DNA of 64,000 nt, from contig JAFNXL010000050.1 in NCBI GenBank assembly GCA_017379075.1, forward strand, positions 38,451 through 102,450. The letters run 5' to 3'. The position numbers were made by a program, and so were the translations under genes. The stretch is from Bacteroidaceae bacterium. GTDB taxonomy: Bacteria > Bacteroidota > Bacteroidia > Bacteroidales > Bacteroidaceae. The notes beneath the pieces are model-generated. The model had not been told where the DNA came from and did no database searches. It saw only the letters and a program-made list of their open reading frames with translations. This document shows, one piece after another, positions 19,351 through 30,020 of this stretch. Every line of letters starts with the position of its first letter. The stretch's first letter is position 1.

Positions 19351-20076
19351 TTAGCCCAACACCTCCCGTAATACCTGAGAAGATTTGAGCTCGGGAAAAT
19401 CGGGCAAATGTAAACGATAATAACGCATTACTGCATCTATAAATTGCTGGCGTTGCATACGGTTAAAGCGAAAAAGATGCATGGAATTAAAGTTCATTCG
19501 TAACATTACAGGCAATATCGCAGCCTCCTCCGGGACAAGGGAAGCACCGGGTGGGGGCTGCATTTTTGTAAATTTACAAGATTGAAGATCATAGCTGGCA
19601 CCGGGAAACCAATCCTCTGCATTTGGCCAGAAACCTAAAAATCGTGTCAATCGCATCAAAAAGACAAGGTGAAAGTTTGCCACAGCCCGTTGACAATTAT
19701 CCAACCATGCCAGTCCATAACACAAATATTGAAATAAAGGCTCATTTCTCACCTCATTTCTCAACACATAATATAATACCTCTCCAAGAAAAAGAGCTAA
19801 AGTTGCTTTCATTGGATCATAGGGTAAGGTCTTGAAGGGTTCAGCTACCCTTACCTCCCCAAATTTCTGGAATTTGCTCTTTGGGCGATAATCATATGAG
19901 ATATCCAAAATATTAAGTGTCCGCAAAAGGGTAGCATACGTTCCAGCACGTCGTTGTTTTGGCATTCTTGCCATAAAAGACATTGCACCTCTATTTTCTG
20001 TATAAAGCCACACCACAGCCTTATCTTCACCACACTTTTGCAGATGTAAGACCACAGCTCTTGTCGTTTCCTCCAT
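19351..20076 (-). CDS. recO: DNA repair protein RecO
   Basis: 241 residues from ATG 20076, which places the OB-fold start (MEETTRAVVLHLQKCGED) where other Bacteroidetes RecO proteins begin; the frame stays open to ATGs at 20115 and 20124, adding 13-16 residues of unlikely sequence. An N-terminal OB fold is followed by a helical domain (FANFHLVFLMRLTRFLGFWPN-type block). No zinc-finger cysteines are obvious, as usual in this phylum. It helps RecR load RecA on gapped DNA. Tail-to-tail with the yqeY-like gene, with no intervening base. Confidence 0.93.
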   Translation of the reverse strand: MEETTRAVVLHLQKCGEDKAVVWLYTENRGAMSFMARMPKQRRAGTYATLLRTLNILDISYDYRPKSKFQKFGEVRVAEPFKTLPYDPMKATLALFLGEVLYYVLRNEVRNEPLFQYLCYGLAWLDNCQRAVANFHLVFLMRLTRFLGFWPNAEDWFPGASYDLQSCKFTKMQPPPGASLVPEEAAILPVMLRMNFNSMHLFRFNRMQRQQFIDAVMRYYRLHLPDFPELKSSQVLREVLG

Positions 20077-20172
20077 TTCTTGAATTTTTAATGCTAAGTT
20101 ATGAAAAAAAGACATTTTAATCATGAAAATTCACAAAAATGACAAAGTTTTATCATTTTTTCTTTAAAATAT

Positions 20173-20203
20173 TTTGTCAGTTTCAGAAATTGCCATACCT
20201 TTG
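20173..20203 (+). promoter_or_regulatory. promoter of tRNA-Glu / rpsT
   Basis: TTTG (20173-20176) and TACCTTTG (20196-20203) with exactly 19 bp between, an ideal Bacteroidetes promoter. A ~40-nt leader with a small GGCT/AGCC hairpin precedes the tRNA. Confidence 0.8.
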
Positions 20204-20257
20204 CAGCGCAATTAAGGCAAGACGCTTAAAAGCAAGGGCTGAAAAAGCCGAAGGTTT

Positions 20258-20329
20258 GGTCCCTTCGTCTATCGGTTAGGACGAGAGATTTTCATTCTCT
20301 AAAGAGGAGTTCGACTCTCCTAGGGACTA
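20258..20329 (+). tRNA. tRNA-Glu (TTC)
   Basis: Full cloverleaf: acceptor GGTCCCT/AGGGACT (first pair G-U), anticodon arm AGAGA-TTTTCAT-TCTCT with anticodon TTC, and T arm GAGTTCGACTC. CCA is not encoded. It lies 28 bp ahead of rpsT and likely shares its transcript. Confidence 0.95.
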
Positions 20330-20357
20330 CAAAATAAATAATATCAGAAATACTAAG

Positions 20358-20612
20358 ATGGCTAACCACAAATCATCAGAAAAGAGAATCCGCCAGGAGC
20401 AGAAGAGAAGACTCCACAACAGATATTACGCCAAGACTATGCGTAATGCAGTACGCAAACTGCGTGCCACAAAGGAAAAGGAAGAGGCTTTGCAGTTGTA
20501 CCCCAGCGTACAGAAGGCTTTGGACAAGTTGGCTAAGACCAATATCATCCACAAGAACAAGGCTGCTAATCTCAAGTCTAAGTTGGCGCTTTACATCAAT
20601 AAGCTCAGCTAA
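20358..20612 (+). CDS. rpsT: 30S ribosomal protein S20
   Basis: 84 residues, lysine/arginine-rich and helical, starting [21 protein letters not shown], the normal S20 beginning. It binds 16S rRNA early in 30S assembly. It is co-directional with the upstream tRNA-Glu and followed by a clear hairpin terminator, so the tRNA-rpsT unit ends before gyrB. Confidence 0.97.
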   Translation: MANHKSSEKRIRQEQKRRLHNRYYAKTMRNAVRKLRATKEKEEALQLYPSVQKALDKLAKTNIIHKNKAANLKSKLALYINKLS

Positions 20613-20647
20613 TAAAGACAATATTTACCATAGCGGATACGAATTAA

Positions 20648-22711
<2,064 letters not shown>

Positions 22712-22734
22712 CAAGCAGATATATACGAAATAAG

Positions 22735-22785
22735 AAAGAGGGTAAAGATAAATGCTTTTGGCTTAATCTTTACCCTCTTTCCTTG
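22735..22785 (+). terminator. terminator of gyrB
   Basis: Perfect 15-bp stem AAAGAGGGTAAAGAT (22735-22749) with ATCTTTACCCTCTTT (22766-22780), 16-nt loop, then a T-rich stretch. Confidence 0.9.
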
Positions 22786-22793
22786 TTCCTAAC

Positions 22794-22826
22794 AAAAAGC
22801 ATCAGAGGTTTTCTCTGATGCTTTTT
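22794..22826 (-). terminator. terminator of greA-hit, overlapping the HIT stop codon
   Basis: Perfect 14-bp stem AAAAAGCATCAGAG (22794-22807) with CTCTGATGCTTTTT (22813-22826), loop of 5. On the minus strand the stem contains the last codons and the stop of the HIT gene, followed by a T run. Confidence 0.85.
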
Positions 22827-23191
22827 GCTATTTCTTCAAACTCATCCTTGGTGAGTTCCACGCGTGGGTTGGTGAAGCGCAAATCAGCCTCCGACTGCAT
22901 GGGAACCAAATGGATGTGGGCATGGGGAACCTCAAGTCCCAACACACACTGCCCCACTTTCACACAAGGAATTGCCTTCTTGATGGCGATTGCCACCTTC
23001 TTTGCAAAGACTTGCATACCAGCAATTTCCTCGTCCGTCAAGTCAAAGATATAGTCCACCTCACGCTTGGGAATCACAAGCGTATGACCTTTTGCCAAAG
23101 GACTGATGTCAAGGAACGCAAAGTAATTGTCATCCTCTGCCACCTTGTAGCAGGGAATCTCTCCTGCAATGATTCTGCTGAAAATAGTCAT
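22802..23191 (-). CDS. HIT family (histidine triad) protein
   Basis: 129 residues from ATG 23191 (MTIFSRIIAGEIPCYKV), the normal HIT start; the frame is open 15 codons further but that part overlaps greA. The histidine triad is PHAHIHLVP near residue 95. Such proteins hydrolyse nucleotide phosphoramidates or adenylated intermediates; the natural substrate is unknown. It follows greA after 7 bp and shares its promoter. The transcription terminator stem overlaps its last codons. Confidence 0.95.
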   Translation of the reverse strand: MTIFSRIIAGEIPCYKVAEDDNYFAFLDISPLAKGHTLVIPKREVDYIFDLTDEEIAGMQVFAKKVAIAIKKAIPCVKVGQCVLGLEVPHAHIHLVPMQSEADLRFTNPRVELTKDEFEEIAKSIRENL

Positions 23192-23198
23192 GACTTGT

Positions 23199-23669
23199 TT
23201 ATTCTTCAAAACAGATGCTGACAACCTCCAGTTCAATCATACCCTGGGGAACCTTGATTGAAGCCACATCGCCCACCTTCTTGCCCAGCAGACCCTGTGC
23301 GATGGGAGTTCCCACAGAAATCTTGCCCTCACGCAAGTTTGCTTCAGACTCGCTTACGATGCGGTATTTCATCTTCATGTTATTCTTCACGTTACGCAGT
23401 TCCACAGTACACAGAATCTGCACACTGCTGGTATCCATGTGCGTTGTGTCAATAATCTTGGCCTCAAGGATAGTCTGCTTCAGCAAGGCAATCTTAGTTT
23501 CCAGCTTGCCCTGCCACTCCTTGGCTGCATCGTATTCTGCGTTCTCGCTCAAGTCACCCTTGTCACGGGCTTCAGCTATGGCAGCACTTGCGGCGGGGCG
23601 CTCCACGCTTTCCAGATGCTGCAGTTCGGCTACCAGTTTATCGTAGCCTTTTTGAGACATGTATGCCAT
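23199..23669 (-). CDS. greA: transcription elongation factor GreA
   Basis: 156 residues. N-terminal coiled coil with the conserved acidic tip (AEARDKGDLSENAEYDAAKE) and C-terminal FKBP-like domain (KISVGTPIAQGLLGKKVGD). It enters the RNA polymerase secondary channel and stimulates cleavage of backtracked transcripts. First gene of the greA-hit operon, with a near-consensus promoter 150 bp upstream. Confidence 0.97.
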   Translation of the reverse strand: MAYMSQKGYDKLVAELQHLESVERPAASAAIAEARDKGDLSENAEYDAAKEWQGKLETKIALLKQTILEAKIIDTTHMDTSSVQILCTVELRNVKNNMKMKYRIVSESEANLREGKISVGTPIAQGLLGKKVGDVASIKVPQGMIELEVVSICFEE

Positions 23670-23812
23670 ACTCTTTTGTTTTATTTTTTGTTTTTACTAT
23701 TCAATATTGTTTCTCTCCAGTTCTTTCAAAACACATAAAAAACTAAAGAATCCCAGCTGAAAAGCCGGAACCCTTTTTGCTTTTTTACAATGTTTCTGCT
23801 AATTATCGCTGC

Positions 23813-23843
23813 AAAGATAGGGATTAAAGTCCGAATCCCCAAA
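23813..23843 (-). promoter_or_regulatory. promoter of greA-hit
   Basis: Minus-strand -7 box TATCTTTG (23813-23820) and -33 TTTG (23840-23843) with 19 bp between. The leader to the greA start is about 140 nt and may hold regulation not evident to me. Confidence 0.75.
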
Positions 23844-23872
23844 CTTTTTAATGATTTTTAATTAACCGCGAC

Positions 23873-25015
23873 TCAAAGCAGCTTCTCAATTGCCTTACTC
23901 AAATCTTCTATATTCTCCATGCGCGCCTGCAAGTCACAGTTGCGGTCAATCAGGAAATAGTAGGGCAACGTGTACACTTGATACAAATTGATGAATGCGC
24001 TTCCTGCACCTTCTTCACAGAAGACACTCACCCAGGGCAAGTGCTCGCATCTCTGGGTCCAGAAGTTGCGGTTGCCATCCAGGCTCACCTGATAGATTTC
24101 CAATCCTCTGTCGTGATATTTGTTATACAATTCGCGCAACTGCATGGTGCGTTCATGACTGCCTTCCAAAGCAAAGCTTGTGAAGTCCAGCAAAACCACC
24201 TTGCCACGCAAATCGCTCAGCGTGCGTTCTTTTCCGTTAATGTCGGGCAGTGTAATGTCTATGATTCCTAACTCGCGCACCTTGCTGTTGTCCAAGTCCA
24301 GGACAATTTCCTTGGGCTTAGCCAGATTCCGGCGTCCCTGCGCCACAATGTTCGCCAGATTCTCACTGCGCGGACATCCCGGATACTGTTCATTCCACGC
24401 ATTGGCAACAGCCCGTAACCACGTCAGGTCACTTTTGTCCTGCATGGGGTCAAAGAGTCTTACCGAACCCAGAATCTGAAAACAGGCGAAATAGCTTGCA
24501 GTGCTTCCGTAGCGGTTGCGGATAAAATTCATCTTCACGTCGCTCTTGTACCTCGCCACCAGCGTATCAATCTTTTCGTCGCGTTCCTGTATGGTAAAGT
24601 TGCGGTCTTCCGCCACCTGGCGCACCTGCTTTTCCAGTTCGGCCAGTTTTTGACTGAGGATTCTGATGGTGTCACAGGTTCCGCTTCCTTCCACCGTATA
24701 GCCGAAGGACATATTCCCCAAATCAGCCTTGACCGTTACGGTTTCCGTGCTGTCAATGGCCAGGTTTATGCCTTGCCCTCCGATACGCAGACGATAAAGT
24801 TCCGGATTCAAAGGCGCCTCACCGCTCAGCACGAAAGTTCCGTCCTCGCCCAAGCGCACTGAGTCCACCACAACAATACCGTCACCCAATGTAATATGCT
24901 CCAGATACAAGGTGGTGTCTGCCGCTCCAGTAATGGACCCGTCCACATGAAAACAGTCCTTCTGTGCGCAACTTGCCAACACTATCGCAACAAACAGATA
25001 AAAAAATCTTTTCAT
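23873..25015 (-). CDS. TlpA-like (DUF4369 plus thioredoxin-fold) lipoprotein without CxxC
   Basis: 380 residues with a lipoprotein signal (MKRFFYLFVAIVLASC, lipobox Cys16). Residues ~20-115 look like a DUF4369 beta domain (HVDGSITGAADTTLYLEH), followed by a coiled region, and from ~240 a thioredoxin/AhpC-like fold (DITLPDINGKERTLSDLRGKVVLLDFTSF). Where TlpA proteins carry WCxxC, this one reads LLDFTSFALEGSHE, so the redox cysteines are absent; the cis-proline region (VYTLPYYFLIDRN) remains. It is therefore probably not a classical thiol reductase and may bind partners instead. Such two-domain lipoproteins are common in Bacteroidetes and their role is poorly known. Confidence 0.8.
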   Translation of the reverse strand: MKRFFYLFVAIVLASCAQKDCFHVDGSITGAADTTLYLEHITLGDGIVVVDSVRLGEDGTFVLSGEAPLNPELYRLRIGGQGINLAIDSTETVTVKADLGNMSFGYTVEGSGTCDTIRILSQKLAELEKQVRQVAEDRNFTIQERDEKIDTLVARYKSDVKMNFIRNRYGSTASYFACFQILGSVRLFDPMQDKSDLTWLRAVANAWNEQYPGCPRSENLANIVAQGRRNLAKPKEIVLDLDNSKVRELGIIDITLPDINGKERTLSDLRGKVVLLDFTSFALEGSHERTMQLRELYNKYHDRGLEIYQVSLDGNRNFWTQRCEHLPWVSVFCEEGAGSAFINLYQVYTLPYYFLIDRNCDLQARMENIEDLSKAIEKLL

Positions 25016-25044
25016 TCGTTTCTTTTCGTTAATTTAGGCTTGCA

Positions 25045-25052
25045 AAGGTACG
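25045..25052 (-). promoter_or_regulatory. -7 box of the TlpA-like lipoprotein gene
   Basis: Minus-strand TACCTTTG, 29 bp upstream of the start codon; no clear -33 element. Confidence 0.55.
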
Positions 25053-25154
25053 ATATTTCCCCGAAAATCCACCTTATTTAATAAAAAAATGCAAAAATAC
25101 GCCTTTTGAACAGGAATATTGAGACGTATGACGCAAATTCTTGATGTTTTTTTA

Positions 25155-25162
25155 TACCTTTG
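25155..25162 (+). promoter_or_regulatory. -7 box of the pnp promoter
   Basis: TACCTTTG, 37 bp ahead of the pnp ATG. No TTTG lies at the standard distance. Confidence 0.55.
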
Positions 25163-25199
25163 TGCGATTTTTTGACGCAATATATTTTATATCAACAAG

Positions 25200-27425
25200 A
25201 TGAACGTAATTACAAAGACTGTCGAGCTGCCTGATGGAAGAACCATCAGCATCGAGACCGGAAAGTTGGCCAAGCAGGCTGATGGCTCTGTAATGCTTCG
25301 TATGAACAATACGATGCTGCTTGCCACAGTATGTGCTGCCAAGGATGCCGTACCTGGAACAGATTTTATGCCCCTGCAAGTAGAGTACCGCGAGAAATAT
25401 GCCGCTGCCGGCCGTTTTCCCGGAGGATTTACCAAGCGTGAGGGCAAGGCTGGTGATAATGAGATTCTGACCTGCCGACTCGTGGACCGCGCATTGCGCC
25501 CCCTTTTCCCCAGCGACTATCATGCTGAGGTGTATGTAAATGTTATTCTTTTCTCTGCCGATGGTGTGGACATGCCCGACGCTCTGGCAGGTTTTGCTGC
25601 TTCTGCCGCCCTGTCTGTCAGCGACATTCCTTTCGACGGACCCATTTCAGAGGTTCGTGTGGCTCGTATTGACGGTCAGTACGTAATCAACCCCACCTTC
25701 GAACAGCTTGAAAAAGCCGATATGGACCTGATGGTGGGCGCCACCGAAGAGAACATCATGATGGTGGAAGGCGAAATGAAGGAAGTGAGCGAGCAGGATC
25801 TGCTGGAAGCCCTCAAGGTTGCCCACGAAGCCATCAAGCCCATGTGCCGTCTGCAGAAGGAACTTGCCAAGGAACTGGGCAAGGACGTAAAGCGCGAATA
25901 CTGCCATGAGGTAAACGATGAGGAACTGCGCCAGCAGACCCACGACGAATGCTACCAGGCAGCTTACGATGTAACCAAGCAGGCTTTGGAAAAGCACGCC
26001 CGTGCCGAAGCGTTCGAGAAGATTCGCGAAGACTTCAAGGTTCGTTATGCCGAAGCACATACCGACCTCACTCCCGAAGAGTTGGAAGAGAAGAACGGCC
26101 TGATCGACCGCTACTACCACGATGTGGAAAAGGACGCCATGCGCCGTTGTATCCTGGACGAAGGCATTCGTCTGGACGGTCGCAAGACCACAGACATCCG
26201 TCCCATCTGGTGCGAGGTTGATCCCCTGCCCGGACCTCACGGTTCAGCCATCTTTACCCGTGGTGAAACCCAGTCTCTGAGCACCACCACCCTGGGCACA
26301 AAGATGGACGAGAAGATGGTAGACGATGTGCTGGACAAGAGCTACATGCGTTTCCTCCTCCACTATAACTTCCCTCCCTTCTCAACCGGCGAAGCCAAGG
26401 CACAGCGTGGCGTAGGCCGTCGCGAAATTGGTCACGGCCATTTGGCATGGCGCGGTCTGAAGGGACAGATTCCCGCTGACTATCCCTACACCGTACGTGT
26501 GGTATCAGATATTCTGGAAAGTAACGGTTCCAGCTCAATGGCCACCGTTTGTGCGGGCTGCCTCAGCCTGATGGATGCCGGCGTACCCATGAAGAGCCCT
26601 GTAAGCGGTATCGCTATGGGTCTCATCAAGAACCCCGGAGAAGACAAGTATGCTGTACTGAGTGACATTCTGGGTGATGAGGACCACCTGGGCGACATGG
26701 ACTTCAAGACCACCGGTACACCCAACGGACTTACCGCCACCCAGATGGACATCAAGTGCGACGGACTCAGCTTCGAGATTCTGGAAAAGGCTCTTATGCA
26801 GGCCAAGGCTGGCCGCGAGCACATCCTGGGCGAAATGATGAAGACCCTGGATGCTCCCCGTCCCGAACTCAAGCCCCATGTTCCCCGCATCGAGCAGATT
26901 ATCATTCCCAAGGAATTCATCGGTGCTGTCATCGGCCCCGGCGGAAAGATCATCCAGGGCATGCAGGAAGAGACCGGTGCCACCATTGCCATCGAGGAAG
27001 TTGACGGCGTAGGCAAGGTTCAGGTTTCTGGCCCCAACAAGGATGTCATCGATGCTGCCATGAGCAAGATTCGTGCCATCGTTGCTGTACCCGAGGTAGG
27101 TCAGGTATACGAAGGAACTGTACGCTCCATTATGCCTTACGGCTGCTTCGTGGAATTCATGCCCGGAAAGGACGGTTTGCTCCACATCAGCGAAATCGAC
27201 TGGAAGCGTCTGGAGACCGTTGAAGAAGCCGGCATCAAGGAAGATGACAAGCTGCAGGTTAAGCTGCTTGACATTGACCCCAAGACTGGTAAGTTCAAGC
27301 TTTCTCGCCGTGTACTGCTGGAGAAGCCCGAGGGATATGTAGAACGTGAACGCCGTCCCCGTCCCGAACGCGGAGAGCGTCGCGAGCGTCGTCCCCGTCC
27401 CGACCAGAACAAGGCCGAAGAGTAA
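25200..27425 (+). CDS. pnp: polyribonucleotide nucleotidyltransferase (PNPase)
   Basis: 741 residues. Two RNase PH domains ([20 protein letters not shown] near 80; [15 protein letters not shown] and [20 protein letters not shown] in the second, catalytic one), a helical linker, a KH domain ([19 protein letters not shown], about 580-600) and an S1 domain ([28 protein letters not shown], about 640-710). The C-terminus is a short Arg/Pro/Glu-rich tail ([15 protein letters not shown]). Phosphorolytic 3'-5' exoribonuclease acting in mRNA decay. Codon use is strongly biased, as expected for a highly expressed gene. Single-gene unit with terminator. Confidence 0.98.
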   Translation: MNVITKTVELPDGRTISIETGKLAKQADGSVMLRMNNTMLLATVCAAKDAVPGTDFMPLQVEYREKYAAAGRFPGGFTKREGKAGDNEILTCRLVDRALRPLFPSDYHAEVYVNVILFSADGVDMPDALAGFAASAALSVSDIPFDGPISEVRVARIDGQYVINPTFEQLEKADMDLMVGATEENIMMVEGEMKEVSEQDLLEALKVAHEAIKPMCRLQKELAKELGKDVKREYCHEVNDEELRQQTHDECYQAAYDVTKQALEKHARAEAFEKIREDFKVRYAEAHTDLTPEELEEKNGLIDRYYHDVEKDAMRRCILDEGIRLDGRKTTDIRPIWCEVDPLPGPHGSAIFTRGETQSLSTTTLGTKMDEKMVDDVLDKSYMRFLLHYNFPPFSTGEAKAQRGVGRREIGHGHLAWRGLKGQIPADYPYTVRVVSDILESNGSSSMATVCAGCLSLMDAGVPMKSPVSGIAMGLIKNPGEDKYAVLSDILGDEDHLGDMDFKTTGTPNGLTATQMDIKCDGLSFEILEKALMQAKAGREHILGEMMKTLDAPRPELKPHVPRIEQIIIPKEFIGAVIGPGGKIIQGMQEETGATIAIEEVDGVGKVQVSGPNKDVIDAAMSKIRAIVAVPEVGQVYEGTVRSIMPYGCFVEFMPGKDGLLHISEIDWKRLETVEEAGIKEDDKLQVKLLDIDPKTGKFKLSRRVLLEKPEGYVERERRPRPERGERRERRPRPDQNKAEE

Positions 27426-27453
27426 AAAGTCTTATATTATATAAATAAGGTAT

Positions 27454-27485
27454 AACCCCGGATGCCGTCCGCATTCGGGGTTTTC
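27454..27485 (+). terminator. terminator of pnp
   Basis: Arms CCCCGGATGC and GCATTCGGGG around a 5-nt loop, followed by TTTTCTTCT. Confidence 0.85.
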
Positions 27486-27504
27486 TTCTAAAGTCTCAAA
27501 TATT

Positions 27505-27705
27505 ATGAATACCATCAGACACGCATTTCACTTTCTGCAACGATTCTTCATGTTGGCAGGCGTATATATTATCGGCGAAAGTCTTTTTGCCAATACATTT
27601 CCTATGTTCCAGAAATCGCTAATTCCTGCCTGTATTTTCGGCTTGGCTGTTTCATTAGCTGTAACCGTGGCGGAATGTTTTAAGAACAAGGGAGTTGGAG
27701 AATAA
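27505..27705 (+). CDS. small two-helix membrane protein, unknown
   Basis: 66 residues with two hydrophobic segments (FFMLAGVYIIGESLFANTF and LIPACIFGLAVSLAVTVAE). No family recognised. It starts 20 bp after the pnp terminator and has normal codon use, which argues for a real gene, but there is no strong ribosome binding site and no homology evidence. Confidence 0.45.
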   Translation: MNTIRHAFHFLQRFFMLAGVYIIGESLFANTFPMFQKSLIPACIFGLAVSLAVTVAECFKNKGVGE

Positions 27706-27727
27706 TCAGAGAAGTTGACACGCCCTA

Positions 27728-27770
27728 ATGTAATAGGCTGATTTCCAATATAGAATTCAGCCTATTACAT
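27728..27770. repeat. perfect 14-bp inverted repeat
   Basis: ATGTAATAGGCTGA (27728-27741) pairs with TCAGCCTATTACAT (27757-27770) around a 15-nt loop. No T run follows on the plus strand, so it is not a standard terminator. The rest of the 263-bp gap to the next gene shows nothing I can name. Confidence 0.7.
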
Positions 27771-27968
27771 ATATATACCCGAAAGTTTCCTCTTCATATT
27801 TTGTAATAAAAACAAAACAAATCTTAAAAGGAGTTAAATTCATTATTTGTAATTAAACCAATTTTTCTTTCTTGCGTCTATACAAATGAAGGCGCCCAAA
27901 AAGCACAACACAAAAGAAAGAATGAACAAATAGTAAAATTAATAATAACCCTTTAAAAGAATAAGAAT

Positions 27969-28412
27969 ATGAAGAAGATTATGATGACCCTGATAGCAGT
28001 AACCGTTAGTTTCTCTACTCTTTCTGCAGACAACGACCGTCCCGTACAAACCAGCCAACTGCCCCAACTGGCACAGACATTCCTGAACAAGCACTTCAAG
28101 GACAGCAAGATTGCCATGGTAACTTCAGAGCGCGACTGGCTCATTATGGACCAGGAATACAACGTAGTTTTTGCCAACGGCGACAAGATTGAGTTTGACA
28201 GCAAGGGCAACTGGGAAAACATCGAGTGCAGACATGCCAGCGTTCCCCAAAACATCGTTCCCAACGCCATAACACAACACATCAGCCAGGCTTTCCCCGG
28301 AACAAGCATAAAGGAGATTGACCACGACAGAAGAGGTTACGATGTAGAACTCAGCAACGGAGTGGAAGTCAAGTTCGACAACACCTTCAAGGCTTACAAA
28401 ATAGACGATTAA
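27969..28412 (+). CDS. secreted PepSY-like (DUF2874-type) protein
   Basis: 147 residues with a signal peptide (MKKIMMTLIAVTVSFSTLSA). The mature part repeats a motif twice: LPQLAQTFLNKHFKDSKIAMV then WLIMDQEYNVVFANGDKIEFDSKGNWENIEC, and IVPNAITQHISQAFPGTSIKEID then YDVELSNGVEVKFDNTFKAY. This double beta-lactamase-inhibitor-like fold is that of the Bacteroides PepSY-like periplasmic proteins. The function is unknown. A strong terminator follows, so it is likely monocistronic. Confidence 0.85.
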   Translation: MKKIMMTLIAVTVSFSTLSADNDRPVQTSQLPQLAQTFLNKHFKDSKIAMVTSERDWLIMDQEYNVVFANGDKIEFDSKGNWENIECRHASVPQNIVPNAITQHISQAFPGTSIKEIDHDRRGYDVELSNGVEVKFDNTFKAYKIDD

Positions 28413-28443
28413 CCCACCAATTGAGAATAACCCATAAATGATG

Positions 28444-28481
28444 AAAAAATGGTCTGTCATTGATTTGGCAGGCCATTTTTT
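28444..28481 (+). terminator. terminator of the PepSY-like gene
   Basis: AAAAAATGGTCTGTC pairs with GGCAGGCCATTTTTT (two G-U pairs), loop of 8, T run within the stem end. Confidence 0.9.
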
Positions 28482-28567
28482 ATTCTCTACAGACTGCCAA
28501 CCCATGAAAAACACCACACGCAAACAAATTTACTGGTTTTGCGTGCATCAGTTTGCAGAAAAAATCA

Positions 28568-28899
28568 TAAATTTGCATTGTCTTCAACGCCACAAAAGGC
28601 TGCGAGGGCAGACATTTTGGTAAAGGCGTATTCACGCGCTTTGGCTTTGACGGTCTGAAGTCCTGAGAAAATTTCATCAATGTTAAAAGCAAAGCAACGG
28701 AAGACGCGCGTTTAGGTATGTTTATATCTGCCCCATACCACAGATGTGCCGCTGGCATTCCATGCCTGCCCACATAAGTGTATATTGGGACTGTTTATCC
28801 ATATCGGCGTGGAGTCTGAAGTTGTTCGTTTCAACATTGATTGGCAATTCTCAGGCGCCAAAGACCGTGAAGCGAGCGATGAAAGGGCTTCACGTTTTT
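28568..28899 (+). other. possible non-coding transcript or dispersed element
   Basis: A -7-like TAAATTTG (28568-28575) is followed ~290 bp later by a terminator hairpin, CGTGAAGC (28866-28873) with GCTTCACG (28887-28894) and a TTTTT run. Short open frames exist on both strands (97 codons on minus over 28480-28773; about 30 on plus ending in the terminator) but none has a good start or family likeness. Internal complementary words (GCTTTG/CAAAGC) suggest RNA structure. I have an unverified impression that peptides from this stretch recur among hypothetical proteins of Bacteroidales, which would fit a conserved RNA or a repeat. Confidence 0.35.
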
Positions 28900-28979
28900 A
28901 ACAATGTGTCTATACTTTGAAAAAGTAAAATTAACAAATACGGTGTGGAGTCCCACCAAATTAAAAAAAAAATATTATT

Positions 28980-29627
28980 ATGGAAGAAAAATTTATTGTG
29001 AAAGAAAGCGAGTGTTGGAAAGCCGGTAAGAAAGACTTGAAAGGCCGGTGGTTGGAAGCTGCTTTACTGACATTTGTCTTAATGCTGATTACCATTTTGG
29101 TCTCTGGCATTGTAGGCGGCGGACTTGATCTCATTTATAAGGGATTAAGAAGCTTTTCATCATTGCTCCTGCTGCCTTTGTCTTGGGGTTGGTCCATTAC
29201 CTTCCTTGAGTGTCATCGTGGCGACACCGATCCGTTCAACATCAAGAACCTGTTCGTGGGATACAAAGATTTCTCACGCATCTTTACCACCATATTCCTT
29301 CAGGGGCTTTACACCATACTGTGGACGCTTCTGCTCATTGTGCCCGGAATCATCAAGTCTCTCTCTTATGCGCTAACGCCATACATCTTGAAGGACAACC
29401 CCGAACTGAAGAACAACGGCGCCATCGAACTGAGCATGACCATGATGCAGGGATACAAGCTGGAATTGTTCATCTTGCAGCTCAAGTACTTCGGTCTATG
29501 CCTATTGTGCATCCTCACATTGGGAATCGCCTACTTCTGGATTGGGCCATTCTACAGTGCCGCCATGGTCAATTTCTATGAAGAGGTGAAGAAGGCATAC
29601 AACGAAAGAAGCGGAAACACATTTTAA
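28980..29627 (+). CDS. DUF975-family membrane protein
   Basis: 215 residues. A short N-terminus (FIVKESECWKAGKKDLKGRW) is followed by about four or five hydrophobic segments (ALLTFVLMLITILVSGIVGGG, FSSLLLLPLSWGWSITFLEC, LYTILWTLLLIVPGIIKSLSYAL, FGLCLLCILTLGIAYFWIGPF). The VPGIIKSLSYALTPYILKDNPEL block is the DUF975 hallmark. The role of this family is unknown. The downstream 22-bp array provides a terminator-like hairpin. Confidence 0.85.
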   Translation: MEEKFIVKESECWKAGKKDLKGRWLEAALLTFVLMLITILVSGIVGGGLDLIYKGLRSFSSLLLLPLSWGWSITFLECHRGDTDPFNIKNLFVGYKDFSRIFTTIFLQGLYTILWTLLLIVPGIIKSLSYALTPYILKDNPELKNNGAIELSMTMMQGYKLELFILQLKYFGLCLLCILTLGIAYFWIGPFYSAAMVNFYEEVKKAYNERSGNTF

Positions 29628-29660
29628 GAAAAATCTTTACATAAAAATGGCATAAAAATA

Positions 29661-29748
29661 ACACTTAAGTGTTTCTTCCGTAACAGTTAAGTGTTTTTCC
29701 AAAAAGACTTAAGTGAAACTCCAGAAACACTTAAGTCTTTTTTTCGTG
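29661..29748. repeat. four ACTTAAGT units at exactly 22-bp period
   Basis: Units start at 29661, 29683, 29705 and 29727. The core is ACTTAAGT at 29663, 29707 and 29729 and AGTTAAGT at 29685, in several units extended to ACACTTAAGTGT. Spacers differ between units, so it is not a recent perfect duplication. Confidence 0.85.
29705..29744 (+). terminator. likely terminator of the DUF975 gene, formed by two array units
   Basis: AGACTTAAGTG (29705-29715) pairs perfectly with CACTTAAGTCT (29728-29738), followed by six more T residues. Units 3 and 4 of the 22-bp array thus form one 11-bp hairpin. Confidence 0.7.
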
Positions 29749-29871
29749 TGTTTTAGGAGGTAATTTTTCAGATTCGCATCCACCTGACTATAAGAAGGTT
29801 GCATTGTCCTCTATTTTACCTCATCACTCTAAAATCCGTTTTTCTTGTTTTTTGACAAAAAGAAGATGATG

Positions 29872-29940
29872 GCACACAGATAACACAGATACGACAGATG
29901 ATCGCAGATTTATTCCTTTGACAGAAGAACATAAGAACAT
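29872..29940. repeat. dispersed repeat, copy 1 (matches 30492-30560)
   Basis: About 69 bp beginning GCACACAGATAACACAG and ending in ACAGAAGAACATAAGAACA match the stretch at 30492-30560 (GCACACTGATGACACAG...) with scattered substitutions, same orientation, 620 bp apart. Confidence 0.7.
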
Positions 29941-30020
29941 GTTTTTCGTTTTCGGGTCACAGACCCTTATACTCAGAAACAGCGAATAACATATTCGCCG
30001 TAACAGTGTAGTGAGGGGGG

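Noticed and set aside
20224-20257. Riboswitch or attenuator in the leader before tRNA-Glu
   Set aside because: Only a very small hairpin (GGCT/AGCC) is visible; a short tRNA leader explains it.
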